Source of the DNA: Bacteroidota bacterium
GTDB taxonomy: Bacteria > Bacteroidota > Bacteroidia > UKL13-3
NCBI GenBank assembly: GCA_947460345.1
Contig: CANHGM010000012.1
Coordinates: forward strand, 1 to 64,000
Length of the DNA: 64,000 nucleotides
Direction of reading: 5' to 3'
Shown here piece by piece: positions 45,359-56,112 of this stretch. How positions within the stretch are numbered: the stretch's first letter is position 1; each line of letters starts with the position of its first letter. Both the position numbers and the translations under genes were made by a program. Below the pieces are notes generated by a model. It made no database searches and was not told the origin of the DNA. It saw only the letters and a list, made by a program, of their open reading frames with translations.

Positions 45359-47416
45359 TTACCTGTGATTGTTTAAGTATGTCTGTGTTTCTAATTGTGC
45401 CCTATGTGGTATTTTTGAAGCTAATATATAAGGATTGTTTTGCTCTATATTTATTTCTCTAGCTTTTACATTGTCTGCTAATTGAATTTCCATAATCTTT
45501 TTTATTTGCTTTTTGCACTCTGAATTTAAAATGGGAAATGCAGTTTCTATTCTATTATTTAAGTTTCTTGTCATCCAATCTGCACTTGCTAAGTATATAA
45601 TTTCATTTCCATCATTTGCAAATATATACACCCTTGCATGCTCCAAAAATCTATCAATAATACTGATTACTTTTATGTTTTCACTTTGACCAGCCATTCC
45701 TGGTACCAAACAACATATACCTCTTATGATTAATTGTATTTTAACTCCTGCTGTAGATGCTTCATATAGTTTAGTTATAATTTCACCATCAACCAAACTA
45801 TTCATTTTACATATGATGTATGCTTGTTTACCTTGTTTGATATTCTTAATCTCTTGCTCTATATATGAAATGAATTTACTCTTCATGTTATTAGGTGCAA
45901 GTAAAATATATTTTGGTGACTCTAATAGCTCTGGTTGGTGTAAGTTAGAAAATATTTTTTTCATGTCTTCAGTCAACCTTTTGTCTTTAGTAAGTAGTCC
46001 GTGGTCGCAATATAGTTTTGAAGTAATTCTATTGTAGTTACCTGTAGCCATATGACCATACAAAGCCAGTTTTCCCTTTTCTTTTCTTGTAATTAAACAC
46101 ATTTTGCAATGTATTTTCTGTCCTGTTTTTCCATAGTAAACAGTGGCTCCTGCTTCGTCAAGTTTTTGTGCCCAGTATATATTGTCTTCTTCGTCAAACC
46201 TTGCTTGAAGTTCCATATACACTATTACTTCTACACCATTCCTTACTGCATTTATTAGTGCTTTTACTATATTAGATTTTTTTGCAACTCTATATAATGT
46301 TATTTGAATAGACTTAACAGAAGGGTCAAGGGCCGCTTCACGCATCAATCTTATAATATAATCAAACGATTGATAGGGGTGATGTAAAATTATATCACCT
46401 TTAGAGATGCTATCAAACATTCTCTTTTCACTTTCTAAAGCTAATATTCGAGCTGGTGATACTTGTGAGAACTTTAATTTCTCATTTTTTACATCTGGAA
46501 AATCTTTAAAATCTTTGAAGTTGTGATACCTTCCGCCTGGAATTAAACCTCTACTGCTTAATTTTAGTTTTCTGATTAAAAAGTTAAGCATCTCTTTCGG
46601 AATTCGTTCGTCATAAACCAATCTAGTAGGTGTTCCCTTTTTTCTCTTTTTTAAACTCTCTATAAGTTTTTCTAATAAGTTTGAATTTAATTCGCTTTCT
46701 AAATCAAGTTCAGCATCTCTGGTTAGTTTTATAGTATAACTATGAAATTCATCGTAATCAAATATTGAAAATAAAATATCGCAACAACATCTAACAATAT
46801 CGTCTATTAATATTATATATATATTGTTGTCGTTAGATGGTATCACATAAAATCTACCTAACACATCCACGGGTAATTCAAGAATCGCATATAATACTTT
46901 GTCTTTAGATTCAGCTATCTTCATGCTTATAATTTGATACAAATTTTTGTCGCTCATATCAGGCAATTCAAATTTGTCATCCATAATGATTGGAAACAAA
47001 TAAGCTAAAATTTCATTTCTAAAAAACTCTCTTACATTTTCTAATTGCGTTTCATTTAAATCTTTTTCATTTACTATAAATACATGTTCGTCTTCTAAAG
47101 ATTTAATAATTTCATTATATACTAAACTAAATTTTTCTTGTTGCTGTAAAACTATTTTTTGAATCTCCTCTATTACATGTAATGGATGGTTTTGATATGG
47201 AAGCAATGATTTTTCTTTAACTTTCAACATACGCCTAAGCGAGGCTACCCTCACTCTAAAAAATTCATCCATATTTGACGAGAAAATAGATAAAAACTTT
47301 AAACGTTCTATCATAGGAACTCTACTATCAGCAGCTTCCTGAAGCACTCTTTCATTAAAAGATAACCAACTTATATCTCTTTCTGAGTAATAGAATTTAT
47401 CAAATTTTTTAAGCAT
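45359..47416 (-). CDS. ppk1: Polyphosphate kinase 1
   Basis: Makes polyphosphate from ATP reversibly. The 685-residue protein has the four PPK1 domains: the N-terminal helical domain (SERDISWLSFNERVLQEA), the head domain, and two catalytic domains. The autophosphorylated histidine is His436 in GQKIHCKMCLI and the second catalytic His593 is in EHARVYIF, equivalent to His435 and His592 of the E. coli enzyme. A TAATTTCG box on the minus strand (47438-47431) may be its -7 element, back to back with that of the metalloprotease gene. No exopolyphosphatase gene is adjacent. Confidence 0.96.
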   Translation of the reverse strand: MLKKFDKFYYSERDISWLSFNERVLQEAADSRVPMIERLKFLSIFSSNMDEFFRVRVASLRRMLKVKEKSLLPYQNHPLHVIEEIQKIVLQQQEKFSLVYNEIIKSLEDEHVFIVNEKDLNETQLENVREFFRNEILAYLFPIIMDDKFELPDMSDKNLYQIISMKIAESKDKVLYAILELPVDVLGRFYVIPSNDNNIYIILIDDIVRCCCDILFSIFDYDEFHSYTIKLTRDAELDLESELNSNLLEKLIESLKKRKKGTPTRLVYDERIPKEMLNFLIRKLKLSSRGLIPGGRYHNFKDFKDFPDVKNEKLKFSQVSPARILALESEKRMFDSISKGDIILHHPYQSFDYIIRLMREAALDPSVKSIQITLYRVAKKSNIVKALINAVRNGVEVIVYMELQARFDEEDNIYWAQKLDEAGATVYYGKTGQKIHCKMCLITRKEKGKLALYGHMATGNYNRITSKLYCDHGLLTKDKRLTEDMKKIFSNLHQPELLESPKYILLAPNNMKSKFISYIEQEIKNIKQGKQAYIICKMNSLVDGEIITKLYEASTAGVKIQLIIRGICCLVPGMAGQSENIKVISIIDRFLEHARVYIFANDGNEIIYLASADWMTRNLNNRIETAFPILNSECKKQIKKIMEIQLADNVKAREINIEQNNPYILASKIPHRAQLETQTYLNNHR

Positions 47417-47503
47417 AATTTTTGTTGTCGCGAAATTATTAAATTTAAGTTATTTATTTATATGTTTTTTTACATCGAATTTGTTTAATAATTTCGCTAA
47501 TAA

Positions 47504-49198
47504 ATGAAAGTATATATTTTTATTATTTTTTTTAGTTTAAACTTTGCTATGTATGGCCAAAGAAATCAAGAAATTTTGTTAGTTGATAAACTTGTTTTAG
47601 ACTCAAAAAATGATTCTGAAAATGTTGTTAAAATTACTAAATTTTTATTAAATAATGAATTTTATAGTCAAGGTCTAGAACTGAAATTGCTTCAAAAAAA
47701 TAGTTCTTTAATAGGCACACATTGGTGTTTTCAATGGCAATATCATCATTTGCCTTTATATCAAAAGTATATTAAAATTAATATTTCTAATAGCAATCAA
47801 ATTCTTTCTATTTTTAATAATTTAGTAAGTTTTCAGTTGGATGCTTCATTGTTTAATATGGGTGCAAATTGTTTGTATGAAATAAATGGCAAGTTTGTTC
47901 CAGCCATTAAAATTACTGAAAATTATATAGAACAAATATATAGCTCAGATAGTCTGTTGTATGAATATGATTTAGCTTCCTATTATAAAGATACTTCAGT
48001 TTTAAACCATGTTTTTAATCCTGATCCTGTAACTACTGCTAATACAGTTTATGGTGGAAAGCTTTCTGATTCAAATGACATTCATTATCCTTTTATAGAT
48101 AGTTTATATACCCTTACTCAAATTCCCTTATCTGTTTCTTATGATACCTTGTTTTTTGAAAATGAATTTGTGAAAATATATAGTGGCAATGATGCATCTG
48201 TATCAGCTGACTATATACTTCTTAATAATTTAAATTTGTATAACAGAAGTGAGAAAGCTTTTGAAGCAATGAATTGTTTATACCATATATATAATTTTCA
48301 TAAATATATTCAAAGTATCGGTATAAAAAATCTTGCTACCTATCAATTACCTGTTAATCCCCATGCACGTCCAGATGACCAGAGTTTATTTGTTCCAAAC
48401 ACTCTTCTTTTTGGTGACGGATTTGTAGATGATGCTGAAGATGCTGAAGTTGTAATTCACGAATATGGACATGCTCTTATTGAAAGTGCTTCAAAGGGTA
48501 CTAATATTGGTTTCGAACGTAAAGCATTAGACGAAGGAAGTTGTGATTATTTAGCTACAGGATATACTAAAAATATTTCACCTTATAATTGGGGTAAAGT
48601 ATTTCCTTGGGATGGACACAATAAGTTATCAGATACCTCTAAACTAGGCTGGGATGGGAGGGTGATAAATAGCAATAAATTATACCCTTTTGATATATCT
48701 AGTAACAGTATTCATAAAAGTGGTGAAATTTGGAGCAGTTGCTTGATTGAAATTGCAAATGATATTGGAAGAGAACAAATGGATAAAATATTACTTACTT
48801 CTTATTATTCTGCTTCAGCAAATATTTCTTACTCTCAATTTGCCCAATTATTGCTACAAGCTGATAGTCTATTATACCATGGTATGTATCAATATAATTT
48901 ATGCAAGTATTTGTCAAAACGAGGCATTTTAAATGGTCAGTGTTATAATAGTGTATCGCAACAAAATCAGCCGTTACCTCAATTTATATATATAGGTGAT
49001 GAGGTGTATATAGAAAATGAATTACAAGAATTGTTAAATATAAATATATATACTATTGATGGGAAAGTTTTAAGTTTTAAGAAAAGTAATGAAACCTTTA
49101 TTAAATTAGATCAAAATATAAGTGAAGGAGTATATATAATTAAGATAAATAATTCAAATAAAGAATACGTAAATAAGTGGGTTAATTTGCACCCATAA
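47504..49198 (+). CDS. Secreted zinc metallopeptidase (thermolysin/fungalysin-like) with type IX sorting domain
   Basis: 564 residues with a signal peptide (MKVYIFIIFFSLNFAMYGQ) and a propeptide-like N-terminal half. The catalytic domain has HEYGHA (His319, Glu320, His323) and the third zinc ligand Glu344 in ALDEGSCDYLA, which is the gluzincin pattern of the M4/M36 group. The C-terminus (INIYTIDGKVLSF ... EGVYIIKINNSN) is a type IX sorting domain, so it should be displayed or released by the porU/porV system encoded downstream. The last 17 bases overlap the 3' end of ispF on the other strand. A TAATTTCG box (47489-47496) lies seven bases ahead of the ATG. Confidence 0.87.
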   Translation: MKVYIFIIFFSLNFAMYGQRNQEILLVDKLVLDSKNDSENVVKITKFLLNNEFYSQGLELKLLQKNSSLIGTHWCFQWQYHHLPLYQKYIKINISNSNQILSIFNNLVSFQLDASLFNMGANCLYEINGKFVPAIKITENYIEQIYSSDSLLYEYDLASYYKDTSVLNHVFNPDPVTTANTVYGGKLSDSNDIHYPFIDSLYTLTQIPLSVSYDTLFFENEFVKIYSGNDASVSADYILLNNLNLYNRSEKAFEAMNCLYHIYNFHKYIQSIGIKNLATYQLPVNPHARPDDQSLFVPNTLLFGDGFVDDAEDAEVVIHEYGHALIESASKGTNIGFERKALDEGSCDYLATGYTKNISPYNWGKVFPWDGHNKLSDTSKLGWDGRVINSNKLYPFDISSNSIHKSGEIWSSCLIEIANDIGREQMDKILLTSYYSASANISYSQFAQLLLQADSLLYHGMYQYNLCKYLSKRGILNGQCYNSVSQQNQPLPQFIYIGDEVYIENELQELLNINIYTIDGKVLSFKKSNETFIKLDQNISEGVYIIKINNSNKEYVNKWVNLHP

Positions 49199-49664
49199 GC
49201 AGAACAACTGCATAAGCTGTAGCTCCTTCTTCTCTTCCTATAAAACCCATGGTTTCATTAGTGGTTGCTTTAATTCCAATAGCATTTACTTCAATAGATA
49301 GAATTGGAGCAAGCACTTCTTTCATCTGTTCTATATATGGATTTATTTTGGGTTTTTCCATAACCAAAGTTGCATCTATATTTTCTATCCGCCATCCTTT
49401 TTCATGAATCAAATCAACTACTTTTCGCAATATAATTTTACTATCAATTCCTTCAATTTTTTTATTTGTATTAGGGAAGTGGAATCCAATATCTCTAAGT
49501 CCTGCAGCTCCTAATATTGCATCAGCAATAGCGTGAATTAAAACATCTGCATCACTGTGTCCTATCAATCCTAATTCGGAAGGTATTTTAATACCTCCCA
49601 ACCATAAATCTCGTTCATCAGAAAGTTGATGAACATCAAACCCCATACCAACTCTAATTTTCAT
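49182..49664 (-). CDS. ispF: 2-C-methyl-D-erythritol 2,4-cyclodiphosphate synthase
   Basis: IspF makes the cyclic diphosphate in the MEP pathway for isoprenoids. The 160 residues have the zinc-site GFDVHQL (about 8-14), GLIGHSDADVL (about 38-48, zinc His and nucleotide contact), the DIGFHFP motif (about 58-64) and ATTNETMGFIGREEG near the C-terminus. It converges on the metalloprotease gene with a 17-base overlap and sits eight bases upstream of nothing else: porV starts its own transcript on the same strand further right and ends nine bases before the ispF start, so ispF is probably the last gene of the porU-porV run. Confidence 0.96.
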   Translation of the reverse strand: MKIRVGMGFDVHQLSDERDLWLGGIKIPSELGLIGHSDADVLIHAIADAILGAAGLRDIGFHFPNTNKKIEGIDSKIILRKVVDLIHEKGWRIENIDATLVMEKPKINPYIEQMKEVLAPILSIEVNAIGIKATTNETMGFIGREEGATAYAVVLLMGAN

Positions 49665-49672
49665 AGAGCTTT

Positions 49673-50866
49673 CTAGTTATTGTTATTGGTTGGTCCGCTC
49701 GTGTTTTCGAAGTTAAACAAAATGCTAAATCGCAAAGTGTTCTCTAATGGGTTTCTTTGCTGCATAGGCACCAAATAAGCAAAGTCTAACCCAAATACTT
49801 TATATCTAATTCCAAGGCCTAATGTGATGTATCTTCTATTTCCTTTAAAAGGTGACTCATGAAAAAAGCCCATTCTGCCGGCAAATTGTTTTTCATACCA
49901 ATATTCCATGCCTAATTGATATATAACTTCTCTAAGTTCTTCTTTCCCACCACCCGGTGCATCATAAAAAGATTGGAACATGCCTTGTGCCGGTGATACA
50001 TTATTATCCATTCCTGAAGTAATTAATTCTGGATTACTTAAGTTTTCACGCTTTGGTGGCGTAGGTACTAATAGTTTACTTAACTCTACGGTAAATCCAA
50101 TATCATTGTGGTCATCTAATTTTATTTTCTCATATACACCTGTTCTTAAATTTGTTGGGATAAAGTCTCTGTTTAGAGAATTTGTATATGTTATTTTATT
50201 GCCAATATTTGTTAAGTTTAATCCCCAAGCAAATTGTGCATCTTGTCCATTTAATTTGTGAGTATCTCTATAGTAAAATGATATATCTCCTGCACCTGCA
50301 ATACCTGCTTTTGCTTGTTGCCCTCCTTGTAATACTACTCTTCCAGCTAAATTAGAAATGATAAACCTTAAATTTACGCCAACTGAAAATTTATCACTTA
50401 ATTTACGTGAATAACAGCCATCAAATGCATATTCACTAGGTGTAAAAGTTCCTAATGAATTATTGTTTACATCTGTAAAATTTATACTTCCTAATGAAAA
50501 ATACCTCATACTTGCTCCCCATGCTGATTTGTCATCAATTCTTCTGTAACCTGAAAGATAATATAACCATACATCAGGAACTAACGTTTTTAACCATGGT
50601 GCTGAAGAAATTCCTAATGCACCTTTCTTTTCAGCAAAGGCAAGTTTTGCAGCATTCCAATGTACTGCATTTGCATCTGTTGAAATGGCTACTCCTGCAT
50701 CTGCCATCCCACCCGAACGAGCATCAGGAGATATTTGTAAAAATGGAACGGATGTAGTTATAACGTTGAATTTTTTTGTAAAATCAGTCAGTTGAGTTCC
50801 CGTAGATTGGGCATGAACGATGATTATAGTTAAAATAAATTGCGTACTTATGATATATTTTTTCAT
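49673..50866 (-). CDS. porV: Type IX secretion outer-membrane protein PorV
   Basis: PorV is a FadL-like outer-membrane barrel that collects cargo from the SprA/Sov translocon and hands it to PorU. The 397-residue protein has a signal peptide (ending HAQ at about 20), the characteristic VPFLQISPDARSGGMADAGV and DANAVHWNAAKLAF motifs near the N-terminus, and barrel strands up to LRFSILFNFEN. The upstream gene on the same strand is porU, 80 bases away, as in most type IX clusters. A TATATTTG box on the minus strand (50906-50899) may be a promoter, giving a leader of about 28 bases. Confidence 0.93.
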   Translation of the reverse strand: MKKYIISTQFILTIIIVHAQSTGTQLTDFTKKFNVITTSVPFLQISPDARSGGMADAGVAISTDANAVHWNAAKLAFAEKKGALGISSAPWLKTLVPDVWLYYLSGYRRIDDKSAWGASMRYFSLGSINFTDVNNNSLGTFTPSEYAFDGCYSRKLSDKFSVGVNLRFIISNLAGRVVLQGGQQAKAGIAGAGDISFYYRDTHKLNGQDAQFAWGLNLTNIGNKITYTNSLNRDFIPTNLRTGVYEKIKLDDHNDIGFTVELSKLLVPTPPKRENLSNPELITSGMDNNVSPAQGMFQSFYDAPGGGKEELREVIYQLGMEYWYEKQFAGRMGFFHESPFKGNRRYITLGLGIRYKVFGLDFAYLVPMQQRNPLENTLRFSILFNFENTSGPTNNNN

Positions 50867-50946
50867 CTAAATTTAATTCTTCTAATCTTTATTTTGTGCA
50901 AATATACTTATAAATTTCTTTATGAGACGAGGGTTGTATTCGCTGG

Positions 50947-53900
50947 TTAATTTATTATAACTAATTTTCCTTGGTCTTCTATTATTTCTCCAGCAGATGT
51001 TTTAACTTTTATTTTATACAAATATACGCCCCTACCAATTTTTTCACCATATTCATCTCTCCCATCCCACTCAATATTGTCAAAATGAGACCCATCTGTT
51101 GGGTATATCAAATATAAGTTTTTTACAATTTGTCCTGTAATACTTAGTATTTGAACTTGAACTTGTAACATCTCACCCGCTTTGTTGTGGTCAAAATGAA
51201 ATGCAGTTTTTGTAGTAAAAGGGTTGGGGTAATTTAACACATTTTTTATTATTAAAGTAGCATCTTGTGCTACTATAAATTCTGTTGATGATTCACTTGA
51301 ATTGTTTAATACGTCCCATGCTTTTACTTTGAGCGTATGTTTGCCATCTTCAATATTCACAAGTTGATAACGTACTTTGCCACTTTTATAATTGTCTAAA
51401 TCTGATTGGTAATAGTCATTTACTGTATAAATTTTTTCTCCATCAAGTGTTGCAGTAATATTTCTTCCTACACCTATTCCCACAGCATTTATTCCACTCT
51501 CATCTTTTAGTTTTAATAACATAAGTGGGTTTTGATTCGTCATCCCACCATAGGCAAACTTTTCATCGTTTAAATATATATTTATTTCTGGTCCAGTCAT
51601 GTCAGCATAACTCGTATCAGCAGTTCCTCCAATAATAATATTGTCATAAATACCTTTGGCTTGGTATTTATTGTCGTAAGCATAATAACTAATTTTACCT
51701 TTACCCCATTGGTAGTTTATATCTTTGGGAACTATAAATGCAAATTCAAACTTCCCATTCATTACCGTTGCTTTGCCTCTATATATAGAATTTTTTTGTT
51801 GCGTAAATGTAACAATCGGGCTTGCAGGATCATTTCCTAAGGTCTTATATGTTAAAGTCTTATCAAATACTGTAGGGTAAACAGTACCGTTGAAATCAGC
51901 TATTAAATTATTGTTTTTATCTTTTATGTCTCCTTTTATTTGAACTAATTGGAATGCCTTAATAGTGTCGCCAGCTATATTAATCTGTTTGTTACGTATA
52001 TGTGTTGTTACTACATTGTTTACTGGCAATCCTAAATCTAAAGATGGGTCTCCCATAATATAGAAATTTCTCAACCAATTTCCATTTGCTACTTTTAATT
52101 TTAAATACGCTTCTCCAATAGTAGGATATTTACCATTCTTTACTTCAAACATATTTTGATAAAACAACCCTTTATTGAAAGGTTCGTTTTGGCCTGTATT
52201 AGCAATTCTAGATGTTCCTATATATGCAATGGCTCCACCTTTGTTGCTTAACATCAATCTTTCCCCAGCTGAAACTATTTCAGGGTTGTCAAATGGCCCA
52301 AAGTCGCATGTAGCTGCCATAAATATAGGTAAATGGTTGTAGTTTTTTAAATTGTTTATATCTGTTACATTAAATATGTTTTCATGTGCCCATTGATATG
52401 GTCCTCCATGACCAGAATAGTTAACTATTAAACAACCTCTATCTAAAATTCTTTTTAACTCATCATTTACATCAGGGTATGAAGGAACACCATTAACAAT
52501 TTTCTTTTCGTAAGCATCTAAATATAATTTGTTTATGTTTAAACCGGGTTCGGCAGCTTGTATATATCCTGCAACATGGTCAGCTTGTGAACGGTGTGTG
52601 TCATTATCTCCATCATCACCTATTATTGTTATATATTGTCTCCAATCTCCAATTGATTCATTTGAGTTATAATGAATCAGTTTGTCAATCATTTGTTTGG
52701 CTTCCAACGCATTCCCCACGGGTATTCTTCCAACTGCTACATCTAATCCTTCCTCAATAAAATCATTTAAATATCCTTCTCCATCATCTAGTGTCCCATA
52801 ATATTCATCGTTACAAAAACTTCCGCTGGTATGCGAATCAAAACTTTGATATGAAGGGATAAAATTAGTGTTGTTCTTTAATCTATCTTTAAAGTCATAG
52901 GAACCATCACCAAAAATCAATAAATATTTTGGTTTGTCTTGAATTGAAGATGCTTTATCATATAACATTTTCATATAATTTCTTATAGCAGTAATATCTT
53001 GAACCCCACATGAAAACTCATTGTAAATTGTTTGCGGATCTATTACTTGCACTCTTAATCCTTTATCCTTTTTGTATGTTGCATATCTGATGGCTTCGCT
53101 TTGAAATGAAGGATGGGTAAGTATCACCAAATCATAAAAATTGTTGTTATGTAAATTTTGGTTTCCGCTCTTATACCAAGTTTCAGGAGTTAAAAAATCA
53201 TTATTATATACGATATACTCATGTAAGTTTAAATTTTGATCATATATATTTAAATCACTCCCTGAAATCTCTCCAATAATCATAGATGGATTAAGAGGAT
53301 CTGAAACATCAAGTAACTTAGCCTGTGATGCATTTCTTATTTGGTATTTTACATCTGCGTTTCCAAATGATTTTGAATCTCTAAATTGCATAGTAGATCC
53401 AGTAAAAATCAAATTTCTTCTGCTAATAATCTCAAAATAATTTAACCATCCTTTGGCAGTAAAATCTGAAGATTTTTCAAGTTCATATTCTATACTTAAT
53501 TGGTTGCTTCCCTGAAAAGAATTTGATGAATAGCTAGGCATCATATAAGGGTCGCCGTAGTCAGGGTATGTGGGTGTAATTGATATCGTATCAATATAAT
53601 TTCCATTAATATATACTTTAAAATAGGGGGTACTTGTTCTATTGAAAGTTCTTCCTGCGATATAAGAGTTTATATAATAAGATTGATTGGTGTTTGCATC
53701 TGGTAAATTTAAATTAAAATTGAATAAGGTAGTTTTGTCAAATTCTTCACCATACCATTCTCTTCCAGTATGACTTAAGTTTGCTAAGTCTTTTTCGTAA
53801 AAGTATAATTCATCAAAATCAGATACGATAGAACTCGGTGTTCCAGTTGATTTATTTATACTTTGCATGCGTTTGCCAAGCCCTGGTGTTATACCCAAAT

Positions 53901-54759
53901 AAATACCACTTTCTTCACTATATATATTATATTCATGACTATATCTTTTAATAGTAGAATTAAAATTCCAAACGTGAGGCCCTTTGTGATAAAAAAGTAT
54001 ATAATCTTCATTGTCAAAATGGCCATCTTGCTCTCCAATCACTTGTATAGCCATTTCTTCAGGATCATTATAAAATGAACTGTTTGTGTTTTGTGGTAAC
54101 ATACCACCGCCCATTCCATACATTTTAATTGTTCTGGGATCAACGCCTTCTATATTTATCCCCATTCTATCTAACAGGGCTTTATCTAATTTATATAACC
54201 CAGCTTTTTTTATTCTGATATTTATAAATGTTCCTGAAGCTAAAATGGAATTATTTTTCCAATTAACTCCTCTTAATGTTGTGTTTAACTGTTGTCTTTT
54301 TGAATACACCAACGTAAAACTTTTTAACCTGAGAATAGTGTTGTTATCAGAACCTAACTTAAAAGGTAGGATATTTAAAACTGTATAATTTACCATTCTT
54401 GATTTGGTAAATGAAACTTGAGGAACCATAAATAATTTTTTAGTCTGTTCAGAAATAGTAGATTGATTGTTGACTAAATACTTTTGATCAAATGATTCAA
54501 AAACTTCATTAACTATTTTTACATCATATAGAAATTGAGTACCAGCTTCTTTTGAAATAGTAATTTCAGGTATTTTACATTGAATATTTATATGTGTTAA
54601 TTCATCATCTACTAATTGATATTTAGATTTAGATGAAATTAAATCTTTTTGTTCAATGTTCTTCCAATGAAGTTCGTATGTTTGTTTAATATCTTGGGCA
54701 TTTATTTGTATAAAAAGCAGCAATATAAAAGTAAGTACAGAGAAGATTTTTTTTAACAT
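50947..54759 (-). CDS. porU: Type IX secretion sortase PorU
   Basis: A gingipain-like (C25) cysteine peptidase that removes the sorting domain from cargo and attaches it to lipopolysaccharide. The 1270 residues have a signal peptide, a long N-terminal beta region, the caspase-like core with His784 in NYSGHGGPYQWAH and Cys818 in MAATCDFGPFD, and a C-terminal region (YPNPF ... RGVYLYKIKV) that resembles a type IX sorting domain, expected to be retained. A minus-strand TAATTTCG box (54781-54774) could be its promoter. It forms a divergent pair with porP-gldJ across a 303-base spacer. Confidence 0.94.
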   Translation of the reverse strand: MLKKIFSVLTFILLLFIQINAQDIKQTYELHWKNIEQKDLISSKSKYQLVDDELTHINIQCKIPEITISKEAGTQFLYDVKIVNEVFESFDQKYLVNNQSTISEQTKKLFMVPQVSFTKSRMVNYTVLNILPFKLGSDNNTILRLKSFTLVYSKRQQLNTTLRGVNWKNNSILASGTFINIRIKKAGLYKLDKALLDRMGINIEGVDPRTIKMYGMGGGMLPQNTNSSFYNDPEEMAIQVIGEQDGHFDNEDYILFYHKGPHVWNFNSTIKRYSHEYNIYSEESGIYLGITPGLGKRMQSINKSTGTPSSIVSDFDELYFYEKDLANLSHTGREWYGEEFDKTTLFNFNLNLPDANTNQSYYINSYIAGRTFNRTSTPYFKVYINGNYIDTISITPTYPDYGDPYMMPSYSSNSFQGSNQLSIEYELEKSSDFTAKGWLNYFEIISRRNLIFTGSTMQFRDSKSFGNADVKYQIRNASQAKLLDVSDPLNPSMIIGEISGSDLNIYDQNLNLHEYIVYNNDFLTPETWYKSGNQNLHNNNFYDLVILTHPSFQSEAIRYATYKKDKGLRVQVIDPQTIYNEFSCGVQDITAIRNYMKMLYDKASSIQDKPKYLLIFGDGSYDFKDRLKNNTNFIPSYQSFDSHTSGSFCNDEYYGTLDDGEGYLNDFIEEGLDVAVGRIPVGNALEAKQMIDKLIHYNSNESIGDWRQYITIIGDDGDNDTHRSQADHVAGYIQAAEPGLNINKLYLDAYEKKIVNGVPSYPDVNDELKRILDRGCLIVNYSGHGGPYQWAHENIFNVTDINNLKNYNHLPIFMAATCDFGPFDNPEIVSAGERLMLSNKGGAIAYIGTSRIANTGQNEPFNKGLFYQNMFEVKNGKYPTIGEAYLKLKVANGNWLRNFYIMGDPSLDLGLPVNNVVTTHIRNKQINIAGDTIKAFQLVQIKGDIKDKNNNLIADFNGTVYPTVFDKTLTYKTLGNDPASPIVTFTQQKNSIYRGKATVMNGKFEFAFIVPKDINYQWGKGKISYYAYDNKYQAKGIYDNIIIGGTADTSYADMTGPEINIYLNDEKFAYGGMTNQNPLMLLKLKDESGINAVGIGVGRNITATLDGEKIYTVNDYYQSDLDNYKSGKVRYQLVNIEDGKHTLKVKAWDVLNNSSESSTEFIVAQDATLIIKNVLNYPNPFTTKTAFHFDHNKAGEMLQVQVQILSITGQIVKNLYLIYPTDGSHFDNIEWDGRDEYGEKIGRGVYLYKIKVKTSAGEIIEDQGKLVIIN

Positions 54760-55021
54760 ATTGGTTTATTAAACGAAATTATAAAAGTTTTGTTTTAAAT
54801 AGCTAAACGCAAATATTTTTTTATTATTGCTTTCAAAATTTTAGATGACAAACTTACTATATTAGTTGCATTATTTATATGCAAGCAACCATTTAAAAGT
54901 AATTATTGTCTTGAGCATTAAAGGATGAATTTATTCTATTTGACAATTTTTTTACATAGTGTGCGTTAACCTATTTAAAATTGAATTTAAAGAATATATT
55001 TGCAAATCTTTTTTATAAATC

Positions 55022-55052
55022 TTTGAAATGTCAACATACATCACTAAATTTG
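55022..55052 (+). promoter_or_regulatory. Bacteroidota-type promoter of porP-gldJ
   Basis: TTTG (55022-55025), 19 bases, then TAAATTTG (55045-55052): a perfect -33/-7 match ending ten bases before the porP ATG. A second -7-like box, TATATTTG, lies at 54995-55002 without a matching -33. The rest of the 303-base spacer to porU holds only the minus-strand TAATTTCG box and no gene. Confidence 0.8.
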
Positions 55053-55062
55053 CCGAATTGAG

Positions 55063-56052
55063 ATGAAAAAGTCATTACTAAAAAATATCGTAGCAGCCTT
55101 GTTTTCAGGGATATGCATGTTAAGTGTTCAAGCTCAAGATCCTGAGTTTACGCAGTTTTATGGAAATCCAATCTATACCAATCCAGCTTTTGCCGGAGCA
55201 GGTCAAGGTTGTGGAGGTAGAATAGTCATCAATTATAGGAATCAATGGCCTAGCTTGTCAAGAACCTATGAAACGTATTCTGCTTCTTTTGATAGACATT
55301 ACGACAATTTAGCTGGCGGTATAGGCCTGCTTGTAACAAGTGATGTTGCAGGTGTTGGTTTATTAACTACAAGAACAGTAAGCGGTATTTATTCGTATGA
55401 AATACCTGTAAATAGAGAACTTACAGTTAGAGCCGGAGTTCAAGCAAGTTTTTATCAAAAATCAATTGATTTTTCTAAACTTAGATTCAGTGATCAAATT
55501 GAGCCTAGAGCTGGTTTCGTAAATCAAACACAAGAACCAATTCCTAACAACACCATTAGTTTTCCTAATTTTAGCACAGGTGTCTTAGCTTATACTGAAA
55601 AATATTATGGTGGTTTGGCTATTCATAATTTAATTGAACCTAACCAATCATTTTACAGAAGTACAGCTCCTGGTTCTAATCTTCCAAGAAGATACACATT
55701 ACATGCTGGAATGACTATCCCAATTGGCAGCAGAAAAGATAATTTTACCATTTCTCCTAATATTTTATTCATGGTTCAAAAACAATTTACGCAATTGAAC
55801 TTTGGATTTTATTTAAATAAATCTTCATTTGTAACTGGATTGTGGTGGAGACAAACCCGCCCTAATTCTGATGCATTAATGGTATTAATTGGATTTAAAA
55901 CAGGCACATTTAAATTTGGATATAGTTACGACTTAACAGTATCTGATGCTCGTGTTGCAGCAACAGGCTCACATGAGATTTCTTGTGGAATAGAATTGAA
56001 ATGCAACAGCAGATCTAATAGACCAAGAATGTTAACTTGTCCTGATTTTTAA
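55063..56052 (+). CDS. porP: PorP/SprF-family type IX secretion membrane protein
   Basis: 329 residues with a signal peptide (VQAQ end at about 25) and the family opening DPEFTQFYGNPIYTNPAFAGA. Outer-membrane strands follow (RIVINYRNQWPSL, GGIGLLVTSDVAG) to a conserved C-terminal SHEISCGIELKC region. PorP/SprF proteins are outer-membrane components that interact with the PorK/GldK ring and help secrete specific cargo. gldJ follows 60 bases downstream on the same transcript. Several paralogues are usual, so porP is used in the family sense. Confidence 0.9.
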   Translation: MKKSLLKNIVAALFSGICMLSVQAQDPEFTQFYGNPIYTNPAFAGAGQGCGGRIVINYRNQWPSLSRTYETYSASFDRHYDNLAGGIGLLVTSDVAGVGLLTTRTVSGIYSYEIPVNRELTVRAGVQASFYQKSIDFSKLRFSDQIEPRAGFVNQTQEPIPNNTISFPNFSTGVLAYTEKYYGGLAIHNLIEPNQSFYRSTAPGSNLPRRYTLHAGMTIPIGSRKDNFTISPNILFMVQKQFTQLNFGFYLNKSSFVTGLWWRQTRPNSDALMVLIGFKTGTFKFGYSYDLTVSDARVAATGSHEISCGIELKCNSRSNRPRMLTCPDF

Positions 56053-56112
56053 TCTAAAACAATAAAAATAAAAAAAATACGTTAAATCAATACGTTATTC
56101 TCAAATACAAAA

